Made by a program: the position numbers and the translations under genes. Shown here one piece after another: positions 15,886 to 24,595 of a DNA stretch of 64,000 nt. Numbering within the stretch: the first letter of the stretch is position 1; the number at the start of each line of letters is the position of its first letter. This DNA is from CAYLPJ01 sp964385465 (GTDB lineage Bacteria > Planctomycetota > Phycisphaerae > SM23-33). The DNA is taken from NCBI GenBank assembly GCA_964385465.1, contig CAYLPJ010000031.1, positions 9,821-73,820 of the forward strand, read 5' to 3'. The notes under the pieces were generated by a model that was given only the letters and a program-made list of their open reading frames with translations, made no database searches and had not been told where the DNA came from.

Positions 15886-17880
15886 ATGGGCTACGTGCCA
15901 CACGCAGCATGGCTGGCCGCGGGGCTGACAGCGGTATCGATCGTGACCGCCGCGACCGCGGCCGAGACGGTGACCAACTCGCTGGGGATGAAGCTCGTCC
16001 GCATCGAGCCGGGCACCTTCCGCATGGGCTCGGACGAGGGCGACTTCGACGAGAGGCCGGCGCACACGGTGCGGATCACCCGGCCGGTGCGGATGGCGAC
16101 GACCGAGGTCACCAACGCCCAGTACGAGCAGTTCGACCCGAATCACCGGCGGCTCCGCGGCCGGGGCGGGTTCTCCAAGGCCGACGGCGAGGCGGTCGTG
16201 TGCGTTTCGTGGCACGACGCGGCGGCGTTCTGCCGTTGGCTGGCCGAGCGGGAGGGCAAGCCCTACCGCCTGCCCACCGAGGCCGAGTGGGAATACGCCT
16301 GCCGTGCGGGCACGACCGGGGCCTATCACACGGGCAAGACGCTGCCGAAGGCGTACCATCGCCACCAGCGCGACGGGTGGAACCACAAGCCGGTGGAGCT
16401 CCACGTCGGGCGCTCTCCCGCCAACCCGTGGGGTTTGTGCGACATGCACGGCAATGTCGAGGAATGGTGCCTCGACGGCTACGGGCCGTACGAGGCGGGC
16501 GAGCAGACCGACCCCGTCGGCCGGGACGGAGCGGACTTCAAGGTCACCCGCGGCGGGGCGCACAACATGGACGTGCGGTACCTCCGCAGCGCGAACCGCT
16601 CGGGCACGCTGGCGGCCGACAGGCACTGGCTGATCGGCTTCCGCGTGGTGCAGGCCCCCGAGCCGAAGGGCCGGCCCTTGCCGCCGCCCCCGCCCGCGCG
16701 GTGGGCCCGCGACGTGCGGCAGGCCCGCGGCGACTGGCCCGCGCCGGAGGGCTACGATCCAGACAAGCCATACTTCCGCGGCCCCACGCCGTTCGTACAC
16801 ATCCCCAAGGGCGCCGACGGGCCGCTCTACGCCCGCCACAACCACCAGCCGGCGATCACCGCCTGCCCCAACGGCGACCTGCTGGCGATCTGGTACTCCT
16901 GCCGGCGGGAGCGGACGCGGGAGCTGACCGTCGTGGCCTCGCGGCTGCGGCGCGGTGCCGGCGCGTGGGAGCCGGCCGACGTCTTCTGGAACGCCCCCGA
17001 TCGCAACGACCACGGCAGCGACATCTGGTGGGACGGCAAGGAGACGCTGTACCACTTCAACGGCCTGAGCACCGGCTACGGGTGGTCGCGGCTGGCGCTG
17101 GTGATGCGAACCAGCACGGACAACGGCGCGACGTGGTCGGCGGCGCGGATCCTCGGCCCCGAGCACGGGTTGCGGCACCAGGTGATCGCCGGGGCGCTGC
17201 GGACGTCGGCCGGGCGGATCATCGTCAAGTGCGACGCCCGCCGCGGGGGCAACGGCGGGACGGCGGTGCACCTCAGCGACGACGGGGGCGAAACCTGGCG
17301 CGACCCCGGCAAGGGCGCCGACGAGCCGCGCTTCGTCGCGGAGGGCAAGGGCAGGTGGATCGCGGGCATCCACGCCGCGCTGGCCGAGGCGGCCGACGGG
17401 CGGCTGGTCGCCTTCGGGCGCGGGGACAACATCGCCGGGCAGATGCCCCGCAGCGAGTCCGCCGACGGCGGGCAGACGTGGACGTACCACGCCTCCGGCC
17501 TGGCGCCCATCGGCGGCGGCCAGCGGGCCCAGCTCCTGCGGCTGCGGGAAGGCCCGATGGTGCTGATCAGCTTCGACAAGGGCCAGACGATCCGCGACGC
17601 TGCCGGGCGCGAGCGGAAGATCACCGGCATGTACGCGGCGGTGAGCACCGACGGCGGGCGGACGTTCCCGGTCCGCCGGCCGGTCACGCCCGGGGGCAGG
17701 CCCCGGACCGTCGACGGCGGGGGCAACACGGGCAGGTTCCGCATGACCGCCACCGACGCCGAGCCGCGCGGCTACCTGGCCGTCACGCAGACGCCGGACG
17801 GCATCATCCACTTGATCACCAGCAAGCAGCACTACCGCTTCAACCTCGCCTGGCTGCGAACGCCGCTGCCGACGGAATGA
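15886..17880 (+). CDS. FGE-like (SUMF1) domain fused to a sialidase-like beta-propeller
   Basis: A 664-residue secreted protein (signal peptide ending near AATAAET). Residues 30-260 are an FGE-sulfatase/SUMF1 domain (SLGMKLVRIEPGTFRMGSD, RLPTEAEWEYACRAG, DMHGNVEEWCLDG, RGGAHNMDVRYLR). Residues 290-660 are a six-bladed sialidase/BNR propeller with four Asp boxes (STDNGATW, SDDGGETW, SADGGQTW, STDGGRTF). True formylglycine generators have two Cys in the segment after RGG, and these are missing here, so the first domain is probably a binding or structural module. The propeller may bind or cut glycans; catalytic Arg/Tyr residues were not assigned. AAGGGAG precedes ATG. The SGNH esterase gene follows 38 bases later, probably in one operon. 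Confidence 0.72.
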   Translation: MGYVPHAAWLAAGLTAVSIVTAATAAETVTNSLGMKLVRIEPGTFRMGSDEGDFDERPAHTVRITRPVRMATTEVTNAQYEQFDPNHRRLRGRGGFSKADGEAVVCVSWHDAAAFCRWLAEREGKPYRLPTEAEWEYACRAGTTGAYHTGKTLPKAYHRHQRDGWNHKPVELHVGRSPANPWGLCDMHGNVEEWCLDGYGPYEAGEQTDPVGRDGADFKVTRGGAHNMDVRYLRSANRSGTLAADRHWLIGFRVVQAPEPKGRPLPPPPPARWARDVRQARGDWPAPEGYDPDKPYFRGPTPFVHIPKGADGPLYARHNHQPAITACPNGDLLAIWYSCRRERTRELTVVASRLRRGAGAWEPADVFWNAPDRNDHGSDIWWDGKETLYHFNGLSTGYGWSRLALVMRTSTDNGATWSAARILGPEHGLRHQVIAGALRTSAGRIIVKCDARRGGNGGTAVHLSDDGGETWRDPGKGADEPRFVAEGKGRWIAGIHAALAEAADGRLVAFGRGDNIAGQMPRSESADGGQTWTYHASGLAPIGGGQRAQLLRLREGPMVLISFDKGQTIRDAAGRERKITGMYAAVSTDGGRTFPVRRPVTPGGRPRTVDGGGNTGRFRMTATDAEPRGYLAVTQTPDGIIHLITSKQHYRFNLAWLRTPLPTE

Positions 17881-17918
17881 CCGCCCCACCGATCCCGCGA
17901 CGAGTTCAGGAGACCGCG

Positions 17919-19343
17919 ATGCCCATCAAGTATGCCCCCGTTTCCGTCCTGCCGCTGATGCTCCTTCTCGGGCTCACCCTCCGCGCCCACGCGGCCGAGA
18001 CCGAGTACCCGCCGCCACCGCCAATGACCGACAAGGCCACGGTCGGCGAGAACTACCAGCGGACGATGCGGCTGCTGGAATCCGCCTCGCCGACCTTCCA
18101 CCCGGAGGTGCGGGTGCTGTTCTACGGCCAGTCGATCACAAACGGCCCGTGGGTGGACGCCGTGGCCGACGACCTCCGCAAACGCTATCCCCACGCCGAC
18201 CTGGACATCCGCAACCGGTCGATCGGCGGCTTCGCCTCGCAGTTGCTCCACCGCACGGCCGAGCACGACGTCCACCCGTTCTACCCGGACCTGGTGGTCT
18301 TCCACGTCTTCGGTGCCCACACGTGCTACGAGACGCTCATCCGGGACATGCGCACCCGCACGGCCGCGGAGATCGCCATCTGGACCGATCACGTCGGCGC
18401 CCGCGAGAAACCCACCGCCGAGGGCAAGTACGTCGACAAGGGCTGGACGAAGTTCATGGCCGCGTTCCTGCCGAAGACGGCGAAGAAGTACGACTGCGGC
18501 TTCATCGAGATCCGCGAGCCGTGGAAACGGTACCTGCTGAGCAACAACCTGCCCTCCCGCGCGCTGCTGAAGGACGGCATCCACCCGAACGCCCACGGCA
18601 ACTACCTGCTGGCGCAGTTGATCCAGCGGGAGCTGATCCACAACCCCGACCTGCCCCTGGGGCCGTCGGAAGGGCTGGTCAAGACGTACGAGGTCGGCAA
18701 GGACGTGAACTGGGACGGGCGAAAGCTCGAGCTGGCGTTCGAGGGCAACCGCGTGGACCTGCTGCCGACGCCGACGCCCGCGAAGGACAAGGCCGCCGTG
18801 GCCGTGCGGATCGACGGGAAGAAGCCCTCGGAGTTCCCCGGCTGCTACGCCTACACCCGCCCGAGCAAGGCCCCGGGCACGTGGGGCCCGGGCATCCTCC
18901 GCGTGACGTACAACGAACGCCCGCTCGTGGAGGACTGGACGGTCGAGGTCACCGAGTTCGACAAGGCCGCCAAGGTCTTCAAGTTCAAGGTCACCGGCTC
19001 GAAGACCGGCCCGGACGGCGAGGGCGTCAGCGACGAGGACTTCGTCTCGGACTCCGGGCGGGTGGTCATCAAGGCCCGCGTCAAGCCCAAGGCCGTCGAC
19101 GAGCAGAGCGACTGGCGCTTCGCCGGGGACGTCCCGGTCGGCTACAAGATCCGCTGGAAGTCCGTCGCGGAGTTCCAGGACCGCTACCAGCCGCCGGCGG
19201 TGACCGACGCGACCCGCGAACACGCCGCCACGGTGGCCCAGGACTTCCCCAACGGCAAGCACACGCTGACGCTGACGGCCGAGGGCGACGGCAAGACGGG
19301 GCTTTCCGCCATCCGCGTGTACCGCCCGCCGCTGACGGACTGA
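17919..19343 (+). CDS. Secreted SGNH/GDSL-family esterase
   Basis: The 474-residue protein has a signal peptide (LPLMLLLGLTLRAHA) and an SGNH hydrolase domain. Block I is VLFYGQSIT with Ser72 as likely nucleophile, block II has RNRSIGGFASQ, and block V DGIHPNAHGN has the Asp219/His222 pair. The serine is in GQSIT rather than the usual GDS, a tolerated variant. A C-terminal beta-rich part (from about 250) may be a carbohydrate-binding module. SGNH enzymes in such loci remove acetyl or feruloyl groups, so a de-acylating role for the GH enzymes nearby is plausible. AGGAGA lies before the ATG. It is the last gene before the VWA operon. Confidence 0.8.
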   Translation: MPIKYAPVSVLPLMLLLGLTLRAHAAETEYPPPPPMTDKATVGENYQRTMRLLESASPTFHPEVRVLFYGQSITNGPWVDAVADDLRKRYPHADLDIRNRSIGGFASQLLHRTAEHDVHPFYPDLVVFHVFGAHTCYETLIRDMRTRTAAEIAIWTDHVGAREKPTAEGKYVDKGWTKFMAAFLPKTAKKYDCGFIEIREPWKRYLLSNNLPSRALLKDGIHPNAHGNYLLAQLIQRELIHNPDLPLGPSEGLVKTYEVGKDVNWDGRKLELAFEGNRVDLLPTPTPAKDKAAVAVRIDGKKPSEFPGCYAYTRPSKAPGTWGPGILRVTYNERPLVEDWTVEVTEFDKAAKVFKFKVTGSKTGPDGEGVSDEDFVSDSGRVVIKARVKPKAVDEQSDWRFAGDVPVGYKIRWKSVAEFQDRYQPPAVTDATREHAATVAQDFPNGKHTLTLTAEGDGKTGLSAIRVYRPPLTD

Positions 19344-19466
19344 GCGCGTCGGCGAGCCCCGGCAGCCCCGGAGGGGGCCTGGAATCCCGCGAACACGGCC
19401 TGCCCTCGCGGCGTCGGAAGCGGTAAGATCGGGCCCGACGCACCGGGTGGAGACGTGCTTGCCGCC

Positions 19467-22451
19467 ATGATCGCGACCTACGGATTCCATTTCGAGCAGC
19501 CGTGGTGGCTGTTGGGCGCCCTGCTGGCCCTGCCGGCGGTGTGGCTGGCGCGGCGCAGCCTCCGCACCCTCGGCCCCATCCGCCGCGTCCTGGCCATGGG
19601 CCTCCGGGCGGCCGTCATCTCCCTGCTGGCCGCCATGCTCGCCAGGCCCACCCTCACCCGGACGCACGAGACCCTCACCGTCCTGGCCGTGGTGGACCGC
19701 AGCCAGTCCGTCCCGGGCGGCTACTGGCGGGAGCCGGACGCCAACGCCGGCCCCGACGGACCGGGCTCGGTGATCGCCTGGCTCCGCCGCGCCCTGGCCG
19801 ACAAGCCCGCCGCCGACCGCCTGGCCGTCATCGACGTCGCCGAACGCGCCGACGTCACCCGCCTGCCCAGCACCGCCGCCGACGTGCCCAAGCGCTCGCT
19901 GGCCCTTCGCGGGCTCCAGAGCCGCCTGGCCGCCGGGGTGCAGCTCGCCCTGGCCGTCGCGCCGCCCAACAGCGCCGTCCGCATCCTGCTGATCAGCGAC
20001 GGCAACGAGACCTCCGGGGACCTTCGGGCCGTGGCGCGCGTCGCGGCCGCCAACGGCATCCCCATCGACGTCCTGCCGCTTCGCTACCGCTACCAGCGGG
20101 AGGTGGTGTTCCGCCGGCTGGTCGCCCCCGGGCGGGCGCGGAGCGGCCAGACCGTCCCGGTGCGGTTCGTCCTCAGCAGCACCCACGAGGCGGACGGGCA
20201 ACTGATGCTCACGCTGAACGACCGCCCGGTGGACCTGGACCCCGCCAGCGACCTGGTCACCGCCGCGGTGCACCTCAAGCCGGGCACGAACGTCCACACC
20301 GTCTCCCTGCCGGTGGGCCTGGCGGGCGTGCACGACTTCGAGGCCCAGTTCATCCCTCACGGCGAGCGCGACGACCGGCTGGCCGAGAACAACACCGCCG
20401 CCACCGTCACGTTCGTCGCCGGGCCCGGGCACGTGCTGGTGGTCGCCTCCGACGACCGCGAGGCCGAGGGGCTGCTCGCCGCCCTGACCGCCGCGAACAT
20501 CGACGCCCGGCTGACCCCCCCCGCCGCGTTCCCGCGGACCCTCACCGGCCTGCTGGACGCCGACGCGGTGGTGCTGGTCAACACGTCCAATGACCTGTTC
20601 ACCGCCGGGCAGCAGGAGATGCTCGTCCGCTACGTCGCCGACCTCGGCGGCGGGCTCGTGACCGTCGGCGGGCCCAACAGCTACGGAGCCGGCGGGTGGA
20701 TCGGCTCGCCGGTGGCGAAGATCCTCCCGGTGGACCTCGATCCGCCGCAAGTCAAGCAGATGCCCCGCGGCGCGCTGGTGCTGGTCATCGACCGGTCCGG
20801 CTCGATGACCGGGCAGAAGCTTCACGCCAGCAAACGGGCCGCCGCCGCCGCCGTGACGGGCCTCAGCCGACTCGATCACGTCGGTGTGGTCGCCTTCGAC
20901 TCGGCCGCTCACTGGCAGGTGCCCATGCAACTGGCGGGCAACAAGGACGCCATCCGCCGCGACATCGCCCGCCTGTCCAGCGGGGGCGGCACGGACGTGC
21001 ACGCCGGCATGGTCGAGGCCGCCGAGGCCCTCGCCGGCCTCGGCGGGGCCGTCAAGCACGTCATCCTGCTGACCGACGGGCAAACCGCCGGCCCGGACTG
21101 CCGCCCGCTGGCCAGGAAGATGGCCGGCGACAGGATCACCGTCACTACCGTGGCCGTCGGACCCGGTGCCGACAGGCAACTGCTCCACGCCATCGCCCGC
21201 ACGACCGGCGGGCGGTTCTACCCGGTCGCCGACCCGCGAAACGTCCCGCGCATCTTCGTGAAGGAAGCGCAGGTCGTCCGCCGGTCGCTGATCGTCGAGG
21301 ACCCCTTCCAGCCGAAGTTCGCCGGCGGCCCCGGCGAGGTCCTCGCAGGCCTCTCGGGCGTGCCCACACTCGACGGGCGCGTCCTCACCGGGGCGAAAGG
21401 CGGGCTCAACGAGATCCTTCTGGCCGGGCCCGAGGGCGAGCCGATCCTGGCCACCACCCGCGCCGGACTCGGGCGCGTGCTGTCGTTCACCAGCAGCGCC
21501 GACAGCCGATGGGCGGCGGCCTGGCTGGCCTGGGGAGGCTACGGGCGGTTCTGGGAGCAGGCCGTCCGCTGGGCCGCCCGCAGCGCCCAGCCCGCCGATT
21601 GCGAGATGTTCGCCGACGTCCAGGGCGACACCGTCACGCTGACCGTCGAGGCCGTCCGCGACGGCGGGGGCTTCGCCCGCTTCGCCGAGGTCACCGCGCA
21701 GGTGATCGACCCGGAGATGGACTCGACCGCCCTCCCGCTCCGCCAGGTCGCGCCGGGGCAGTACCGCGCGACCTTCCAGGCGCCCGCCGGCGGCAGCTAC
21801 CTGGTGAACCTGCGATACCGCCCGGAGGGCAGCGGCGCCGGGGAGGCGAGCCTGGCCCAGACCGTCGTCAACGTGCCCTTCGCGCCGGAGTTCGAGGACC
21901 TCACAGACAACGCCGCACTGCTCGGCGACGTCGCCGAGACCACCGGCGGACGGGTGCTCGGCGACAGCCCGGACACCGACGAGCTGTTCAGCCGCGCCGC
22001 CCTCGCGCCCCCGCGGGCGGCCATGCCGCTGACCACCCCCCTGCTGCTGGCCTGGATCGCGCTGTTCCTGCTGGACGTGGGCGTCCGGCGGATCGCGATC
22101 GACTTCGCCGCCGTCGCGCGGCGGATCGTCGGGCGGTTGAGGCTTCGGCAGGCGGGGGAGGAGGGGGGCACGCTGTCGGCCCTCAAGCAGCGGCGCGAGC
22201 GGGTGCGGCAGCGCCTCCGGGCCGAGGGCGGGCGGGACGCCCAGGCCCGCAGGCGGTACGAGGCAACCGGCCGGCCCGACGCGGCGCTGCCCGCGGCGGA
22301 CGTGCAGACCCCCGCGGCGGACAAGCGGGCCCCGGCGCCGGCCGAGCCTTCGACCCCGCCGACGGCGAAAGCCGAGGACACCGACGAGACGCACGTCTCG
22401 CGGCTGCTGCGGGCGAAGCGGCGGGCGAAGATGGAAGACGACGAGACGTAG
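19467..22451 (+). CDS. Large membrane-anchored VWA-domain protein (BatA-like)
   Basis: The 994-residue product starts with two membrane segments (PWWLLGALLALPAVWLA and LGLRAAVISLLAAMLA-type), followed by a VWA-like domain with AVVDRSQSV, and in the middle a full VWA with MIDAS-like DRSGSM (LVLVIDRSGSMTG, about residues 440-600). Near residue 880 comes another membrane helix (PLLLAWIALFLLDVGV) and a long charged tail. BatA/Bat-type proteins with MoxR and DUF58 partners assemble or activate envelope complexes; client identity is unknown. The start is uncertain: GGTGGAG is 14 bases upstream of this ATG, and an upstream GTG at 19455 is too near it. It is the first gene of the long MoxR operon. 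Confidence 0.75.
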   Translation: MIATYGFHFEQPWWLLGALLALPAVWLARRSLRTLGPIRRVLAMGLRAAVISLLAAMLARPTLTRTHETLTVLAVVDRSQSVPGGYWREPDANAGPDGPGSVIAWLRRALADKPAADRLAVIDVAERADVTRLPSTAADVPKRSLALRGLQSRLAAGVQLALAVAPPNSAVRILLISDGNETSGDLRAVARVAAANGIPIDVLPLRYRYQREVVFRRLVAPGRARSGQTVPVRFVLSSTHEADGQLMLTLNDRPVDLDPASDLVTAAVHLKPGTNVHTVSLPVGLAGVHDFEAQFIPHGERDDRLAENNTAATVTFVAGPGHVLVVASDDREAEGLLAALTAANIDARLTPPAAFPRTLTGLLDADAVVLVNTSNDLFTAGQQEMLVRYVADLGGGLVTVGGPNSYGAGGWIGSPVAKILPVDLDPPQVKQMPRGALVLVIDRSGSMTGQKLHASKRAAAAAVTGLSRLDHVGVVAFDSAAHWQVPMQLAGNKDAIRRDIARLSSGGGTDVHAGMVEAAEALAGLGGAVKHVILLTDGQTAGPDCRPLARKMAGDRITVTTVAVGPGADRQLLHAIARTTGGRFYPVADPRNVPRIFVKEAQVVRRSLIVEDPFQPKFAGGPGEVLAGLSGVPTLDGRVLTGAKGGLNEILLAGPEGEPILATTRAGLGRVLSFTSSADSRWAAAWLAWGGYGRFWEQAVRWAARSAQPADCEMFADVQGDTVTLTVEAVRDGGGFARFAEVTAQVIDPEMDSTALPLRQVAPGQYRATFQAPAGGSYLVNLRYRPEGSGAGEASLAQTVVNVPFAPEFEDLTDNAALLGDVAETTGGRVLGDSPDTDELFSRAALAPPRAAMPLTTPLLLAWIALFLLDVGVRRIAIDFAAVARRIVGRLRLRQAGEEGGTLSALKQRRERVRQRLRAEGGRDAQARRRYEATGRPDAALPAADVQTPAADKRAPAPAEPSTPPTAKAEDTDETHVSRLLRAKRRAKMEDDET

Positions 22452-22508
22452 GAACGCACGACAAACGCCCCGCCGCGCCGCGGCGGCGGAAGAGCTGAGG
22501 AGAACGCC

Positions 22509-23528
22509 ATGGCGGACGAGCAGAACGTCGAAGAGCTGTGCCGCGACTTCCGCGGGAAGTTCCAGCGGCTTCGCGAAGAGGTGGGCAAGGTCATCGTCGG
22601 GCACGACGAGATCGTCGAGGACGTGCTGGTGGCGCTGTTCGCCGGCGGACACGTGCTGCTGGAGGGCGTGCCCGGGCTGGGCAAGACGCTGCTGGTCCGC
22701 ACGCTCAGCGAGGCGCTCTCGCTGGAGTTCCGGCGGATCCAGTTCACGCCCGACCTGATGCCCGCGGACATCATCGGCACGAACGTGGTCATGGAAGACC
22801 CCGCCAGCGGGCGGCGCGTCTTCGAGTTCCAGAAGGGGCCGATCTTCGCACAGATCATCCTCGCCGACGAGATCAACCGCGCCACCCCCAAGACCCAGTC
22901 CGCCATGCTCGAGGCCATGCAGGAGCACTCGATCACCAGCGGCGGGACCCTCTACCCGCTGACCGAGCCGTTCCTCGTGCTGGCCACCCAGAACCCCATC
23001 GAGCAGGAGGGCACCTACCCCCTGCCGGAGGCGCAGCTCGACCGGTTCTTCTTCAAGCTGCTGGTGGCCTACAGCAACCGGCGGGAGCTGGGCGAGATCC
23101 TCAACCGAACCACGGCCGGGCACACGCCCCACGCCGAGGCCGTGCTGACCGGCGAGGAGATCCTCGCCGCCCGCGAACTGGTGCACCGGGTGGCCATCGC
23201 CGAGCACGTGCAGGACTACGCCATCCGCCTGGTGCTGGCCACCCACCCCGGCGGCGAGTTCGCCCTCGACAGCGTCAACCGCTACCTGCGCTTCGGCGCC
23301 TCGCCCCGCGGCGTCCAGGCGATCGTCCTGGCGGCCAAGGTCCGCGCCATGCTCGACGAACGCTACCACGTGAGCTTCGCCGACCTCCAGCGCGCGGCCC
23401 TGCCGGCCATGAGGCACCGCATCCTGCTGAACTTCGAGGGCCAGGCCGAGGGCATCGACAACGACGACATCCTCCGTGAAATCCTCGACGCCCTCCCGAC
23501 GACCACCAAGGAGGTCCTCGAGGCCTGA
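22509..23528 (+). CDS. MoxR-family AAA+ ATPase
   Basis: The 339-residue protein has Walker A GVPGLGKT (residues 53-60), Walker B IILADEINRA, and the MoxR-typical ATQNPIEQEGTYPLPEAQLDRF. These are the hallmarks of the MoxR family of metal-insertion/maturation chaperones. With DUF58 and VWA proteins beside it, it should be the motor of a MoxR-VWA complex acting on an envelope client. GAGGAGA precedes the ATG. It is cytoplasmic, and 57 bases after the first VWA gene. An unusual repeat-like spacer of 138 bases separates it from the DUF58 gene. Confidence 0.95.
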   Translation: MADEQNVEELCRDFRGKFQRLREEVGKVIVGHDEIVEDVLVALFAGGHVLLEGVPGLGKTLLVRTLSEALSLEFRRIQFTPDLMPADIIGTNVVMEDPASGRRVFEFQKGPIFAQIILADEINRATPKTQSAMLEAMQEHSITSGGTLYPLTEPFLVLATQNPIEQEGTYPLPEAQLDRFFFKLLVAYSNRRELGEILNRTTAGHTPHAEAVLTGEEILAARELVHRVAIAEHVQDYAIRLVLATHPGGEFALDSVNRYLRFGASPRGVQAIVLAAKVRAMLDERYHVSFADLQRAALPAMRHRILLNFEGQAEGIDNDDILREILDALPTTTKEVLEA

Positions 23529-23666
23529 CGGGACGGCAGGGATGAACGCGGAAGAACACGGATACGCCAGGAACACAGAGATCCAGCAGGGACGCATGGG
23601 ATGCACGAGATGAAGCGAAGGGCCCCGGAACCCCCTGCATCCCGGCTGGCACGCTGCTGAGAGACC
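23529..23666. repeat. Repeat-like, low-complexity spacer in the MoxR operon
   Basis: The 138 bases between the MoxR stop and the DUF58 start hold degenerate direct motifs such as GAACACGGATACG, GGAACACAGAGATCC and ACGCATGGGATGCACGAG, with more A and T than the neighbouring genes. The motifs are like the dispersed AACACGGATGAACACGG-type intergenic repeats known from Planctomycetota and Verrucomicrobiota. There is no coding potential and no obvious promoter. Confidence 0.45.
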
Positions 23667-24572
23667 ATGGCTCGATCGACGACATCCCGGCGGCTGACGG
23701 ACCTGCTGGACGCGGAGTTCATGGCCCGGCTGGACGGGCTGGACTTCCTCAGCCGCAAGATCCTCCAGGGCAAGCTCCAGGGCGAGCGCCGCAGCAAGCG
23801 CCGCGGGCAGGGCGTGGAGTTCTCCGACCACCGCCCCTACGTCGTCGGCGACGACCTCCGCTTCGTCGACTGGAACATCTTCGGGAGGCTCGACCAGCTC
23901 TTCCTGAAGATCTTCCTCGTCGAGGAGGACCTGACGGTTCACATCGTCCTGGACGTCAGTGCCTCGGCCGCGACGGGCGAGCCGCCCAAGGAGCGGACGC
24001 TCAAGCGCCTCGCCGCGGCCCTGGCGTACGTCGGGCTGGTCAACAACAACCGCGTGTCGATCAGCACGTTCGCCGACGGCGTGACCGGCCGGCTCGGCGC
24101 CATGCGAGGCCGCGCATACCTCGGGCGGATGGCGGAGTTCCTTCTGTCGGCCGAGTGCGAAGGCCCCAGCCGCCTCGGGAAAGCCGCCCGCGAGATCACC
24201 GCCGCACGCACGGGCACGGGCGTGATGATCGTGCTCTCGGACTTCCTGTTCAAGGCCGGCTACGAGCAGGCCCTCCGCCGGCTGCTGAGCCGCAACTACG
24301 ACCTCTACGCCATCCAGGTGCTCAGCCCGCAGGAGCTGGAGCCGGACCTCACCGGCGACCTGAAGCTCGTGGACGTCGAGGACCTCGACGAGGCGGAGAT
24401 TACCGTCTCGGCCGCCCTGATGGACTACTACAAGCGCACGCTGGCCGCCTACTGCAACGAACTCCGCGAGTTCTGCCGCGCCCGCGGCGCGACCTACGCC
24501 CTGGCCAACGCCGCCGAGCCGGTCGAGCCGCTGATGCTCAACTACCTGCGCCGGCGCGGCCTGCTTCGATAG
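23667..24572 (+). CDS. DUF58 domain protein
   Basis: The 301-residue protein contains the DUF58 signature GVEFSDHRPYVVGDDLRFVDWN followed by a VWA-like fold (IVLDVSASAATGEPPKERTLKR). No membrane helices are evident. DUF58 proteins act with MoxR ATPases and BatA/VWA proteins to build envelope complexes. Note the Ser/Ala rather than full MIDAS pattern DVSAS. The start ATG follows CTGCTGAGAGACC, a weak ribosome binding site. It lies 23 bases before the next VWA protein and belongs to the same operon. Confidence 0.9.
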   Translation: MARSTTSRRLTDLLDAEFMARLDGLDFLSRKILQGKLQGERRSKRRGQGVEFSDHRPYVVGDDLRFVDWNIFGRLDQLFLKIFLVEEDLTVHIVLDVSASAATGEPPKERTLKRLAAALAYVGLVNNNRVSISTFADGVTGRLGAMRGRAYLGRMAEFLLSAECEGPSRLGKAAREITAARTGTGVMIVLSDFLFKAGYEQALRRLLSRNYDLYAIQVLSPQELEPDLTGDLKLVDVEDLDEAEITVSAALMDYYKRTLAAYCNELREFCRARGATYALANAAEPVEPLMLNYLRRRGLLR

Positions 24573-24595
24573 AGACCAAGGAGCCCCGACGACCC

